Below, in pieces: positions 19,240 through 30,100 of a stretch of 64,000 nucleotides of DNA. Location: assembly GCA_947498505.1 (NCBI GenBank), contig CANMKG010000005.1:124001-188000 (forward strand), given 5' to 3'. Position 1 is the first letter of the stretch. The number at the start of each line of letters is the position of its first letter. Source of the DNA: an uncultured Maribacter sp. (GTDB lineage Bacteria > Bacteroidota > Bacteroidia > Flavobacteriales > Flavobacteriaceae). The translations under genes and the position numbers were made by a program. Under the pieces are notes generated by a model, which made no database searches, was not told where the DNA came from, and saw only the letters and a program-made list of their open reading frames with translations.

Positions 19240-22200
19240 ATGAAAAAAAACTACTTCACTTTATTTATAATCTTATTTATCGTAGGATTTTATCAAATAT
19301 CCGCTCAAAATGAAGGCCCTTTTGCCTTGCAAATTAATGCGGGAGGTTCAGAAACCACTTATAACGGAGAAACGTTTATTACCGATGCCTATTTTAGTTC
19401 AGGTAGTACTCTAGATCGTCCTCAAACGGGTCTTGAAGAACCTTATCAGAGTTTTAGATTTAGCCGCTCACAACAGATGAGTTACGATATTCCAGTCCCA
19501 GATGGAGAATATATCGTTAACTTATACTTTGCAGAACTCTGGTTTGGTGCAACTGCTGGTGGCTCTGGTGGAGTTGGTAGTCGTGTTTTTGATGTAAATA
19601 TAGAAGGCCAATTGATGGAAGATAACCTAGATGTATTTGCTGAGGTTGGTGCTGATGCAATGCTAATGAAAACATATACAGTAACCGTAACGGGTGGAGT
19701 GTTAAATATTGGTTTTGATTCTAGAGATGAAGTAGGAGGGGAACGTCACCCAATAATTAATGGAATTGAGGTTTTAGAAGAAAAGAAATCAGACAATTTA
19801 ACTATCGAAAGTTTTTCTCAAGTTAGGGCTCCTTATGGAGGAGATTCGGGAGTAGGTGAATTTAGTTTGAATGATGGAGATCAAATTACTTTTAGAACTG
19901 AATTTGGAGTTTTTCGTGGTATAGTAGCTAATCCAAACGAAAATGTTGAAAGTGTTTTCTATGAATATGTAAATGAGGAAGGTATTCCAGAAACTAAGGT
20001 GGTTAATGCGCCATTTTATTTTGAAGACTGGACTAAAACTAGTACAGAAGTTGGAGTGTACTCTATAACTGCAACACCATATTCAGAACCTGACAAGGGT
20101 GGTGAGGTAGGTACACCAGTAACTATTTCTTATGAGATTATTGAGGATCTTGTTATAAGCGAATTGTATGCGGTAAGATCTTCTAATGGGGCTTCAACCA
20201 TTTTTGAAGAAATTACATACTTGCCTAATGGTGATTATAAAGATGGGGAAGATTATTCTAAGACGGTAGACGAACAGGTTTTTAGTGGTATTGCGCCAAT
20301 TATTTCAAGTAATATTAAGAGTTTGCGATTTGGGATTCATGGACCCGATGGTAATGTAGAAGTGAAGACGCTACATGGAGAATTTCCTGTTTTAAATATA
20401 GATAAAATAGGACGTTATGATATATATATTACCCCATTTTCGGAAGAAAATTTAGGAGGAATAGCAGGTTTTACATATTATTATCGCTTTAATATAGTTG
20501 ATCAATGTGAAGGCTCTGGTTGTGAAGATCCCAATAATTTCGCTCTAAGAATTAATTCAGGAGGTTCAGAAACTTCTTATAACGGAGAAACTTTTATTAC
20601 AGATGCCTATTTCAATACCGGAAATACCTTAGATAGGCCTCAAACGGGTCTTGAAGAACCTCATCAGAGTTTTAGATTTAGCCGCTCACAACAGATGAGT
20701 TACGATATTCCAGTCCCAGATGGAGAATATATCGTTAACTTATACTTTGCAGAACTCTGGTTTGGAGCAAAAGGTGGAGGCTCAGGAGGAGTTGGTAGTC
20801 GTGTTTTTGACGTAAATATTGAAGGGGTTTTAGCTGAAGATAATTTAGATGTCTTTGCTGAGGTTGGAGCTGATGCAATGCTGATGAAAACATATGGCGT
20901 AACCGTAACAGGTGGAATATTAAATATTGATTTTGATTCCAGAGATGAAGTAGGAGGGGAACGCCACCCTATTGTTAATGCTATTGAAATATTGGGTGAA
21001 GTAGCTGAACCAGAGCAACGCCCTTTTATATTTTCAATTACCCAAGCAGCTGGTTATAATATGTTAACATTTACAATTCCTATTGACCAGCAATACCAAT
21101 ACAATTATAGTGTGGATTGGGGGGATGGAAATAGTAATGAAAATGTAACAGAAGTTGTAAGTCATACCTATTCTTCAGAAGGAACATATGTGGTGAAAAT
21201 ATCTGGAGATTTTCCAAGACCCATGTTTAATGAAAGTTCTAATTTTATTGCTAACAATATTTATGAGATTCTTCAATGGGGAGATCAAAAATGGAAAAAC
21301 CTGGAAGGAGCTTTTCAAAATACTCATTTGTTACGTTTGGAGGCAAACGATATACCCGATTTAAGTGAATGTTCTAGCATTCGAAATTTATTCAGAAATT
21401 CCGGAATGTCTGGCAGTGGTATGGCTTTGATTCCGCAATGGGATATTAGTCAATTTACGGATTTGTCAGGTCTTTTTCACGGAACTAATTTTAATGAAGA
21501 TATTTCTCATTGGGATGTTTCTCATGTTACAGATATGTCTTATATGTTTTCTTCAGGTACTTTGGGTAATGGTGATAGTCCTGGCCCAATGGGAGGAGCA
21601 TTTAATCAAGACATATCCTCCTGGGATGTGTCCAATGTAACTAATATGGAGGGTATGTTTAATGGGTCATCATTCAACCAAGATATCTCTGTATGGAACA
21701 TAAGTGGAGTTACTAATATGAGCGGATTGTTCGCTGATTCAAAGTTTAATAAAGATATTTCAAATTGGGATGTTTCTCACGTTACCGATATGTCTTACAT
21801 GTTTTCAGGTATGAATCTTGGTGAAATTGATCGTTTTCCTCGGGGACCAGATTTTAATCATCCGTTAAATGACTGGAATGTTTCCAATGTTACAGATATG
21901 AGTGGTATGTTCAGTGGTGCAAATAACTTTAATCAAGATATCGGCGATTGGAATGTTTCCAATGTTATCGATATGAAATTTATGTTCTATGCGGCTCGTA
22001 ACTTTAATCAAGATATTGGTGATTGGAATGTTTCCAGTGTGACTAATATGCGAGCAATGTTTTCGAATGGGTTTATTTATGAAAACTCTGATCAGTATAT
22101 ATTTAATCAGGACATAACTGGTTGGGATGTATCTAATGTGACAAATATGTCAGGGATGTTTAATGAGACAGAGGCTTTTAACCAAAATATTGGGGTATGG

Positions 22201-25104
22201 GATGTATCTAATGTGATAAATATGTCAGAGATGTTTAATAGGGCAGAGGTCTTTAACCAAGATATTGGGGTATGGGATGTTGGAAATGTAGTTAATATGA
22301 GTTCCATGTTTAAGAAAACTAAAAACTTTAATCAGGATATAGGAGATTGGAATGTTTCAAATGTCACAAACATGTATAGTATGTTTACTGAGGCAGAGTC
22401 TTTTAACCACAGTCTTGGGGATTGGGATATTTCTAATCTAAAGGGTAGTAAATATTCGTGGTCTTTCGATAGTATGAAAAATATGTTTACTAATTCGGGT
22501 TTATCTAATGAAAACTACGATGATACCCTAACTGGCTGGAGTCAACTACCCTCGTTGCAAAACGGGGTAACTTTAGATTCATCTAGTAAATATTGTAAAT
22601 CAGAAGTGGCTAGACAGTATATTATAGATACTTATGGTTGGACAATTAATGATGATGGTAAGACAGAGAGTTGCGATAATGTTACTGATTTTGCATTACG
22701 TATAAACACAGGTAGCTCAGAAATCACTTATAACGGAGAAACGTTTATTACAGATACCTATTTCAATACAGGAAATACTTTAGATAGACCTCAAACTGGA
22801 TTACCGGAACCTTATCAAAGTTTTAGATATAGTCCTTCTCAGCAAATGAGTTATGATATTCCGGTACCGGATGGAGAGTATACTGTTAATTTATACTTTG
22901 CTGAACTGTGGTTTGGAGCAACAGGTGGAGGCTCAGGAGGAGTCGGCAGCCGTGTATTCGATGTAAATATAGAAGGTGCTTTAGCAGAAGATAATCTGGA
23001 TGTTTTTGCTGAGGTTGGTGCAGATGCAATGTTAATGAAGAACCATGTGGTGACGGTAACGGATGGAATATTAAATATAGCTTTTGATTCAAGAGATGAA
23101 GTGGGAGGGAAACGTCACCCGATAATAAATGCTATTGAAGTTATAAGTAGTTCAAATGGTGATAGTATACCGCCAATGGTAACTAGTATTGCCACAGAGG
23201 ATATTACTGAAAATTCATTTAAAGTAGATTGGATGCTTAATGAAGCAAGTACGGGAAAAGTACTCTGGGGAACATCCGATGCTGCCCTAGATAATGCTAC
23301 CACGTTTGAGCCTAATTTTTTAACGCACCATATTCAAACTGTAAGCGGATTAAATGCAAATACTACTTATTATTATAGCGTAGTTGGTGAAGATGAAGCA
23401 GGTAATAGTTTTGTTGGAGAAATTCAAACTGTAAAAACTTTAGAAGATATAACTGCACAGCGTCCTTTTATATTTTCGGTCAAAAGAAACGAAGGAGTAG
23501 GTTTAGAACCAATTAGCTCTGTAAGAATACCAATAGACCCCAACCTCACTTATAATTATACTGTTGATTGGGGAGATGGTTATATGGATGAAAATGTAAC
23601 CACCGAAATTACGCATGATTATGGCGAGTCGGTTACTCAAACGTATAAAATAAAAATAACTGGTATTTTTCCAAGACCGTATTTTGGAGTTGATAGAGAA
23701 TATAGACATTATAGATTTATAGAACTTTATCAATGGGGAGATATAGAGTGGATTTCTTTGGAACAGGCTTTTGAGATTACCCACTTAGAGTATTCTGCTT
23801 TAGATGTTCCAGACCTTAGTGAATGTTCCAGTTTAAAAAATATGTTTAAGAATTCTTTAATGACAGGAGAAGAAAGTCATTCACTTTCTAATTGGGAAGT
23901 AGGCGCAATTACTGACATGTCTGGAATGTTTGAAGGAACAATTTTTAATCAAGATATTTCCTCTTGGGATGTAGGTAACGTTACAAATATGTCTAATATG
24001 TTTGCTGGATCAGTTAAATTTCATGACAATAATTCACAATTTATAGCCTCTCATTTCAATAAAGACATTTCGAATTGGGACGTTAGCAATGTAACTAATA
24101 TGAGCGGAATGTTTAGTTTCGATGGTGCTTTTTCTAATGAAAATTATGATAAAATGCTAATTGGTTGGAGTCAACTACCCTCATTGCAAAATGGAATACG
24201 TTTAGATACACCTCGAAATCAATATTGTAAATCAAAAGTGGCTAGACAGTATATTATTGATACTTACGGCTGGACTATTAATGATGCTGGTAAGACAGAG
24301 AGTTGCGATAATGTTACTGATTTTGCATTACGTATAAACACAGGTAGCTCAGAAACCAATTATAACGGAGAAACGTTTATTACAGATACCTATTTCAATA
24401 CAGGAAATACCTTAGATAGGCCTCAAACTGGATTACCAGAACCTTATCAAAGTTTTAGATATAGTCCTTCTCAGCAAATGAGTTATGATATTCCGGTGCC
24501 AGACGGAGAATATACGGTTAATTTATACTTTGCAGAACTGTGGTTTGGAGCAACAGGTGGAGGTGCTGGCGGAGTCGGCAGCCGCGTATTCGATGTCAAC
24601 ATCGAAGGCCAACTGGCCGAGGATAATCTCGATGTTTTTGCACAAGTAGGTGCCGATGCGATGCTGGTCAAGACCCATACCGTCATTGTTACCGGAGGCG
24701 TATTGAACATCGAATTTGATTCTAGAGATATAGTAGGAGGCGAACGTCATCCAGTAATTAACGCAATTGAAGTATTATCTATAAATAATCAAACCAGCAA
24801 CAATCAGTTTTTTGCAGCCAAAGGAGTAGGCGCAGATATTATAGGACTTAATAATGTTGAAATGCAGTTATTTCCAAATCCAGCTCAAGAGCATACCACG
24901 GTAAGTTTTAGTAGTGCAATAACTATTGACGTTATTACTGTTTTTGATATTCATGGTAGGTTAATACAAACGATTTCTGGAAACCATGCTCTTCAAGGAA
25001 ATAGTTATGATGTAAACGTGAGTACTTTACAGCCAGGTTTATACATTATAAAAGTATTGGATGTTGAAGGTGTTTCTTATGAAAAACAGTTGATTGTAAA
25101 GTAA
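19240..25104 (+). CDS. T9SS-exported malectin/DUF285/FN3 surface protein
   Basis: Secreted protein of 1954 residues. The signal peptide (1-22) is followed by malectin-like domain 1 (about 27-180) and two Ig-like segments (188-424). Next are malectin 2 (433-585), a PKD plus a long DUF285 block (592-1143) and malectin 3 (1151-1303). Then come fibronectin type III (1308-1404), a second PKD + DUF285 block (1408-1687), malectin 4 (1691-1846) and a T9SS type A tail (1865-1954). There is no enzymatic domain. Malectin modules bind sugars in characterised relatives, so surface glycan or matrix binding is inferred. The tail is nearly identical in DNA to that of the M4 protease. Part of malectin 4 (24560-24720) has distinctly GC-richer codons than the other copies. 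Confidence 0.87.
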   Translation: MKKNYFTLFIILFIVGFYQISAQNEGPFALQINAGGSETTYNGETFITDAYFSSGSTLDRPQTGLEEPYQSFRFSRSQQMSYDIPVPDGEYIVNLYFAELWFGATAGGSGGVGSRVFDVNIEGQLMEDNLDVFAEVGADAMLMKTYTVTVTGGVLNIGFDSRDEVGGERHPIINGIEVLEEKKSDNLTIESFSQVRAPYGGDSGVGEFSLNDGDQITFRTEFGVFRGIVANPNENVESVFYEYVNEEGIPETKVVNAPFYFEDWTKTSTEVGVYSITATPYSEPDKGGEVGTPVTISYEIIEDLVISELYAVRSSNGASTIFEEITYLPNGDYKDGEDYSKTVDEQVFSGIAPIISSNIKSLRFGIHGPDGNVEVKTLHGEFPVLNIDKIGRYDIYITPFSEENLGGIAGFTYYYRFNIVDQCEGSGCEDPNNFALRINSGGSETSYNGETFITDAYFNTGNTLDRPQTGLEEPHQSFRFSRSQQMSYDIPVPDGEYIVNLYFAELWFGAKGGGSGGVGSRVFDVNIEGVLAEDNLDVFAEVGADAMLMKTYGVTVTGGILNIDFDSRDEVGGERHPIVNAIEILGEVAEPEQRPFIFSITQAAGYNMLTFTIPIDQQYQYNYSVDWGDGNSNENVTEVVSHTYSSEGTYVVKISGDFPRPMFNESSNFIANNIYEILQWGDQKWKNLEGAFQNTHLLRLEANDIPDLSECSSIRNLFRNSGMSGSGMALIPQWDISQFTDLSGLFHGTNFNEDISHWDVSHVTDMSYMFSSGTLGNGDSPGPMGGAFNQDISSWDVSNVTNMEGMFNGSSFNQDISVWNISGVTNMSGLFADSKFNKDISNWDVSHVTDMSYMFSGMNLGEIDRFPRGPDFNHPLNDWNVSNVTDMSGMFSGANNFNQDIGDWNVSNVIDMKFMFYAARNFNQDIGDWNVSSVTNMRAMFSNGFIYENSDQYIFNQDITGWDVSNVTNMSGMFNETEAFNQNIGVWDVSNVINMSEMFNRAEVFNQDIGVWDVGNVVNMSSMFKKTKNFNQDIGDWNVSNVTNMYSMFTEAESFNHSLGDWDISNLKGSKYSWSFDSMKNMFTNSGLSNENYDDTLTGWSQLPSLQNGVTLDSSSKYCKSEVARQYIIDTYGWTINDDGKTESCDNVTDFALRINTGSSEITYNGETFITDTYFNTGNTLDRPQTGLPEPYQSFRYSPSQQMSYDIPVPDGEYTVNLYFAELWFGATGGGSGGVGSRVFDVNIEGALAEDNLDVFAEVGADAMLMKNHVVTVTDGILNIAFDSRDEVGGKRHPIINAIEVISSSNGDSIPPMVTSIATEDITENSFKVDWMLNEASTGKVLWGTSDAALDNATTFEPNFLTHHIQTVSGLNANTTYYYSVVGEDEAGNSFVGEIQTVKTLEDITAQRPFIFSVKRNEGVGLEPISSVRIPIDPNLTYNYTVDWGDGYMDENVTTEITHDYGESVTQTYKIKITGIFPRPYFGVDREYRHYRFIELYQWGDIEWISLEQAFEITHLEYSALDVPDLSECSSLKNMFKNSLMTGEESHSLSNWEVGAITDMSGMFEGTIFNQDISSWDVGNVTNMSNMFAGSVKFHDNNSQFIASHFNKDISNWDVSNVTNMSGMFSFDGAFSNENYDKMLIGWSQLPSLQNGIRLDTPRNQYCKSKVARQYIIDTYGWTINDAGKTESCDNVTDFALRINTGSSETNYNGETFITDTYFNTGNTLDRPQTGLPEPYQSFRYSPSQQMSYDIPVPDGEYTVNLYFAELWFGATGGGAGGVGSRVFDVNIEGQLAEDNLDVFAQVGADAMLVKTHTVIVTGGVLNIEFDSRDIVGGERHPVINAIEVLSINNQTSNNQFFAAKGVGADIIGLNNVEMQLFPNPAQEHTTVSFSSAITIDVITVFDIHGRLIQTISGNHALQGNSYDVNVSTLQPGLYIIKVLDVEGVSYEKQLIVK

Positions 25105-25125
25105 CACAAAAAAGTAAAGTTTATT

Positions 25126-25148
25126 AAAAGCCCCTATTTGGGGCTTTT
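25126..25148. terminator. Bidirectional terminator
   Basis: Nine-pair stem AAAAGCCCC / GGGGCTTTT with a TATTT loop. It lies between convergent genes ending at 25104 (+) and 25155 (-) and can serve both strands. Confidence 0.9.
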
Positions 25149-25154
25149 ATTGAT

Positions 25155-25649
25155 TTATAATTTTTGTTTTTCTTCCGATTCCTCTTTCTTTTTAGTGTTT
25201 CCAGGAAAAGTGAGGTTTGTACTGGAGTACGTGCTGCCAAAAGTAACATTTGCAGCGTAAACTTGTTTTATAGCATCTTCCACTTGATGCTCCGAAAGCT
25301 CCTTTAGTGGATGAATAAAAACGGACCATATAATTTCATCACTTAAAGCATATTTTACATCTAAAGCGGTGTGAAAGTTCGCTACCAATGCATTTAAAAT
25401 ATCATCTTCTTTAATATCTTCCCTTTTAATAATTGGAGATATTATGCGCATTCGATTTGCATTGGTATCATACACACACATTAAAGGTCGTTCTTTGTAT
25501 ATAAATTGATGGGAATTTCCTGTGGAAACTAATGTGTCTGATACTTTAGAAATGATACTTTCCAATTTTTCTGGAGTCATTTCTTGAGCGTTAACAGCAT
25601 TGCTAAATATCAAGAAAAAAAGAGCTAGAAAAAATAACGACCGATTCAT
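25155..25649 (-). CDS. Hypothetical exported protein
   Basis: 164 residues with a clear signal peptide (MNRSLFFLALFFLIF..., cleavage likely after VNA near 21), so periplasmic or outer-membrane associated. The mature part looks like a compact alpha/beta domain, with a charged C-terminal tail rich in K and E. I do not recognise the family. It stands alone, transcribed toward the giant surface gene and separated from it by a shared terminator. Just upstream is the motif ATCAGTCGTTTCAA (25665-25678), nearly repeated in the gcvT promoter region. Confidence 0.7.
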   Translation of the reverse strand: MNRSLFFLALFFLIFSNAVNAQEMTPEKLESIISKVSDTLVSTGNSHQFIYKERPLMCVYDTNANRMRIISPIIKREDIKEDDILNALVANFHTALDVKYALSDEIIWSVFIHPLKELSEHQVEDAIKQVYAANVTFGSTYSSTNLTFPGNTKKKEESEEKQKL

Positions 25650-25955
25650 AAACTTAATTTATTAATCAGTCGTTTCAATATGTTTTTATTTACAATAAGT
25701 ATGAAAAACCTTTCAAAAATTATTCTTTCATAGTGTGATAAACGTTTTGTACACCTTGATATTGTACTTAAATAATTGATATACAATAAATTAATAAGGT
25801 GTGAAATAGTATTTGTTCGGTATTTGTTCGAAACTAGGATGTAAATCCTTTTAAAAAATTGAATTGTTTTAGTAAAAACGGACAGAGTTTAATTTACACA
25901 ACCCTAAAGTATGAAACAACTATGAATTTTAGGCTTCGCTAGGGTTATTTTTTAT
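25650..25955. other. Intergenic region with an 11-bp tandem repeat
   Basis: No gene seen. It contains a perfect tandem duplication of GTATTTGTTCG (25809-25830). The second unit runs into TATTTGTTCGAAACTAG (25821-25837), which reappears with one mismatch at 31530-31546 on the far side of the decayed island. A weak 7-bp inverted repeat AACCCTA/TAGGGTT (25900-25946) precedes a T-rich stretch. Confidence 0.5.
25821..25837 (+). repeat. Putative island-flanking direct repeat, left copy
   Basis: TATTTGTTCGAAACTAG, matching 31530-31546 at 16 of 17 positions. The two copies bracket the degraded genes at 25956-31290, as expected for an attachment-site duplication. This is an inference from position only. 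Confidence 0.4.
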
Positions 25956-26227
25956 TTATTCAGGTTTACAATGCTGTAATCCCCATATTTTCCAGAGCAT
26001 TCCAAAACCACAAAACTCTAGGTCGAATGACCTCTCCCAAGGTTCGCGAACACATCTGTTATCAGTTATATTTCCTTTTACAGAATTTTACAATAGTTAA
26101 TTAAGCCACACCTACCTTTCCCCGTATCAAAAACCTTGAAAATTTCGTTGATTGCTGAAAACACATCAATGCGAAGTGGAATATTTTCAAGTCCTCTAGG
26201 GATAAACATATGTGATTCATTATCCAT
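25956..26227 (-). pseudogene. Broken coding remnant
   Basis: A frame beginning ATG at 26227, 16 bp after the stop of the frame above it, reads protein-like sequence (IPRGLENIPLRIDVF, then GRCGLINYCKIL) to a stop at 26078. Shifting frame near 26084 gives further protein-like sequence with VREPWERSFDLEF and GMLWKIWGLQHC before a stop at 25956. This suggests a gene of about 90 residues with one frameshift, or the continuation of the broken gene upstream, since the 26243 TAG is in frame with it. The product is not recognised. Confidence 0.35.
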
Positions 26228-26242
26228 ATTTTGAATTAATGG

Positions 26243-26840
26243 CTATCCCAGTTCCATAATGATGTTTCGCAGGTATGTGGAGTTTGCCTTTTCTTGCCTT
26301 GGGAGGTCAAGTAAAAAAGCAGGGTGATTTAGTCGGAATTCCTTTGCTCGTTCTAATACTGTAATAATCCACTCCTTTTCATTATCGTAGAAATTTGTTG
26401 TAAAGGAATGAGTAAATCCCTCTCGTGCTTCATTATTCAATTCCCTGAAATTTTCTAAAATGCTTTTGCCGTTGCCAGTTATTGTGTAATAAACAAGTTC
26501 GTATACCTCTTCTTCATTCAAAAGTAAAATACCTTCATTTTTAACTCCATTTAAAAATTCAAAAAAAGGTTAACACTGGGTGACAAGTCATTAAACAGGC
26601 ATCGCAGAGAGCAAATACATATAGTGGATTTTTAGCAAATTCAGGATATTTGTGATTGACAACTAATTGGGCTAACTTATAAGGAATTGCATTGTGAATC
26701 ACTTCTGGATAGTAATGCGTTTGCGCAATATAAGACATGCCTTCAATCAATGCTAAGCCTCCGAAATAGATTTCTTTAATGGAAGCCGCACTTTTATGAT
26801 GAAAATATTTGAACAAAACCCTTATTTTTTTCATGACCAT
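26243..26840 (-). pseudogene. Gene split by a one-base insertion in a 7-T run
   Basis: Two consecutive frames (26840 to 26559 and 26521 to 26243) join into one 198-residue protein if the seven-base A run at 26562-26568 (T on the coding strand) had six bases. The joined region reads CHPVLTFFEFLNGVKNEGIL. The total span of 598 bp is one base over a multiple of three, which fits a single insertion. The product is unknown: an N-terminal basic helix, then an alpha-helical protein with several His and Cys. It is divergent from the truncated lysR next to it. Either a recent pseudogene, a slippage-variable gene, or a sequencing error in a homopolymer. Confidence 0.6.
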
Positions 26841-26891
26841 TAATCTTCAACATGATCTTTCTAGTTGTATTTTGGTCAAAACCGTAGTCGA

Positions 26892-27101
26892 ATGAGCCAA
26901 ATAGAAATTAGATATCTAAGACTGATAGATACAATCGGAGAGGTTGGCACTATGCAAGAAGCAACCAAAAAGATTTTCCTTAAGCCATCTGCCCAGAGCC
27001 ATCAGCTGAAAGAGTTGGAATCAAGACTTGATACAAAGGTATTCTATCGTGTCAAGAATTCCCTATATGTGGGTAGTAGGAATGTATCAACCCTTTTTTG
27101 A
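26892..27101 (+). pseudogene. Truncated LysR-family regulator (DNA-binding domain only)
   Basis: Starts MSQIEIRYLRLIDTIGEVGT and shows the LysR winged-helix signature PSAQSHQLKELESRL followed by VFYRVKNSLYV, then ends after about 69 residues with unrelated sequence. The roughly 230-residue effector-binding half is absent and no continuation is seen in other frames before 27150. The ATG at 26892 is preferred over the upstream TTG at 26865. It is divergent from the split gene at 26243-26840, the usual arrangement of a LysR regulator and its target. Probably non-functional, though a stand-alone DNA-binding domain could still bind. Confidence 0.7.
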
Positions 27102-27149
27102 ATTTTCTGTTTTTACAATTTTTATGAATTTATAGTAAGAACAGATTCG

Positions 27150-30100
27150 TCAATCGACCACAGATACTTCATCGGATGATATGTTCAAAAATTGATAGTT
27201 TACATTCCTAGCGCGCAGTTTGAGAATCTTTACGGCCTCCACCCCTTTCTTATTGTCCCTTACTGTGAATTTCAAATAGGTAGGAGTATTTTCTTGATTA
27301 CCGATATAATTTACATTAATCATCCACGGACCTCCGCCAATATCTTGAATATCAAAGCTATTGCAAAAATATCCTTGTCGTAATTCCTCAAGGAAGAGTG
27401 AACTATTGTCCGCCCGTGTATGTTTCCAGGTATAATAATGTTTCTCGGGCCCTACAAATTGAAGTTCAAATTCGGCATTTGGATTGTTCCATTCTACGAT
27501 AATCGAGATATCCTGTTGTTCCTCGCCCAATGAAAAGGCATGGGTATCCAATTCTATTTCTTTATTATGCTCTTTCAAAAGTCGTCGCATTTCACTTCTT
27601 ACAATTTTATTCATTACGCTGTTATCTGAATCATCTTTTCGCGCTCTAAGATATTCAGTGTAAACGCTCCAGGCTTTGGTATATTTGCCCGATTTAACAT
27701 ACGCATTTGCCAGGTCCCTATTGCTCTGTAACTGGGAAGGTTTTAACTCATGGATATTTTCATAAACGGAGCACGCTTTTTCAAAGTAGCCTTTTCGATC
27801 ATAGGTATAGGCCAGAAGCCTTAAAGCACTAGCGTCCCTAGGAAATTTCTCCCCTATGTTGGACAGGATTTGTGCTGCTTTGTTCTCGGCATTCCATTTT
27901 TGGAGAAGATAATCGTGAACATCAACAAAAAAATGCGATTGCCCACCATACAGGGGCCGGAACCCAAGATACCGTTGATAGGCCTCTTCAAGAGTTTCTG
28001 CTTTATCGATTTCCATTAGGTATTTCGGTTGGCTTGAAATAGTGCTTTCGGGCAGTACCGCTTCTCCGTTATAATAATTATTCCGAAGCCTTGCCTGGTC
28101 ATATACAGGGTCAGCGCTGGCTCCCAGTCTATTAATAAATTGTTTAGTGCTCACAATAATAATTCCACCCTCGCCAACGGGACCGTATCTGGTACCTGCC
28201 CAACTACCATTCATTATAGTAATTCTGGCCACATCCTGTGCATTGATAAGCAGTGGAGGTTCACTCGAAGGGTAAACCACCCCGTCAACATCCCAACCCG
28301 CTGCTGGGGCCAAGGGCTTAATTCTACCAATTCTTAAGAATACGCGACTACCGATGATTTTCATACCTGCAAATGTTCCTCTTAATGCGTCCAATAATGT
28401 ACCGGTCAGATTCAATTTATCTCCCTCAATCTGCCTTAAGGCAAGTCCGGTCTTTTTAGGATCCAAAACCCCTGTTGAGGTAACTACCTTTTTTTTGCCT
28501 ATAGCGTCTGTTTTCAACTTTTCCAATCGCTTTCTTTTGTCTTCAGATACCACAACCTCGTCCAAAACGTTTACCTGCAAAGGCATAGTAATAGTGAGCA
28601 TTGAGGTCCCTTGATTTGCCACGGCTTCCACGGTATTTCTACCAGGGTAAGAAAAGACGAGTATTTCCCCTGATTCTGCCTGGATGGTAAAGTTGCCCTT
28701 AGTATCGGTTCGGGTTTTCCTATTGGTATTTTTTACTTGAACAAGCACATGCTCAATTGGGTCATTAAAATCTGAGACATGACCCCGAACTGTTATTAAT
28801 TGTGAGATGGACGGGTTTTCGTATATATTTTGAAAAGTGTAATTTCCTTGCATTCTGGCGTAATCGGCAACCTTGTTCATATCGTGTACGTATGCAAGAT
28901 TGATATAATTACCTCCCGATTCTTCCGCAATTTTAGTTAAAAGATTATGATTTGCTTGAGTCTTGCTGTTGATCGGGTAAAGCTTTCCATACCAATTTTT
29001 GCCGATTTCTTGGTTAAAGCCTAGTCCGTCTGTGAAGAGTAATGTGAAATCATTGGTTTGTATTTTTTCAAGGACTTCAGAATTGGTCGCACCATCATTT
29101 ATTAACTTCTGAATTCGCAACTTTAGTGAATCCCAATCACCATCTTTAATTTCAAATTCTTGTTCTTGGCCCAATTCATAGCCAAACGGTTGAAAAATAA
29201 CTTGAACATCTCCGAGTTTCTTAAAAAACTGATTTAGATAAAGTAATTCTTTATCCAAATTCCTGTTATTCGAGGATAGCGAGTTATCCCACAAGATCTT
29301 TACATCCCGTGGCTTTTTATTCTTCTTTTTAGATTTGAAGGAGACAACAGTATTGCTTTTCGCAAGAGGTGTTTTATGATATAGGTAATCTATGGGGAGC
29401 ATGTCGCCAATCCTCAACTCGGCCATATAGCCGCCAAGGGCTAAATTTTCATATGGTCTATAACTTCCATATTTATCAATAGAGAAAGTATCGGTTTTCT
29501 TTATTTGAACAGTAGACTGATAATAAGGTTTCTTATGATAATTAATGGTAATGGAATCCTTTTTGAATCGGATAATTCTAAAATCTCCGACCCCACTCTC
29601 GATATTCTCTATTAATTGATCGGACGAGACCGTATTTGAACCTTGTTTAAAGGTAAAATTTTGGTCCTTCCAATCGCTGTTCCAGCAGCTGCGCATAAAA
29701 TGCATAGATGACCCGAGATAGGCTTTTTCCCTTCTTTTGATTATTTTAGGGTCGTCATTCGCTATATCTGAAAACTGAGTGAAACCGGAATATAAAGTGT
29801 ACTTGACATTGTCGAACTGGTTAAGACTTTTTTTCTTAAAATAGATTTTGAATTCATTTAAATCGAACTTGATTCGGTATCCTAGATATTCATTTTGTAT
29901 GACTATAGGTCCATTGGCAAGGGCCGTGAGTGTGTTGTCGTAGGTATTAAAGAATAGCTCAATGGAATCTTCATTGAGAATCTTGCAAAGTTTAGCTGCT
30001 TTGGTATCACCAAGAAATTCTATCCTAAAAGCTTTTAATTTTTGTTTGCGCGAAAAAGGGTCGGATGTTACTACAACTTCAGATAATTTTTGCACATCTT

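Noticed and set aside
25900-25946. Terminator formed by AACCCTA/TAGGGTT
   Set aside because: Only 7 bp with a 33-nt loop; too weak to call.
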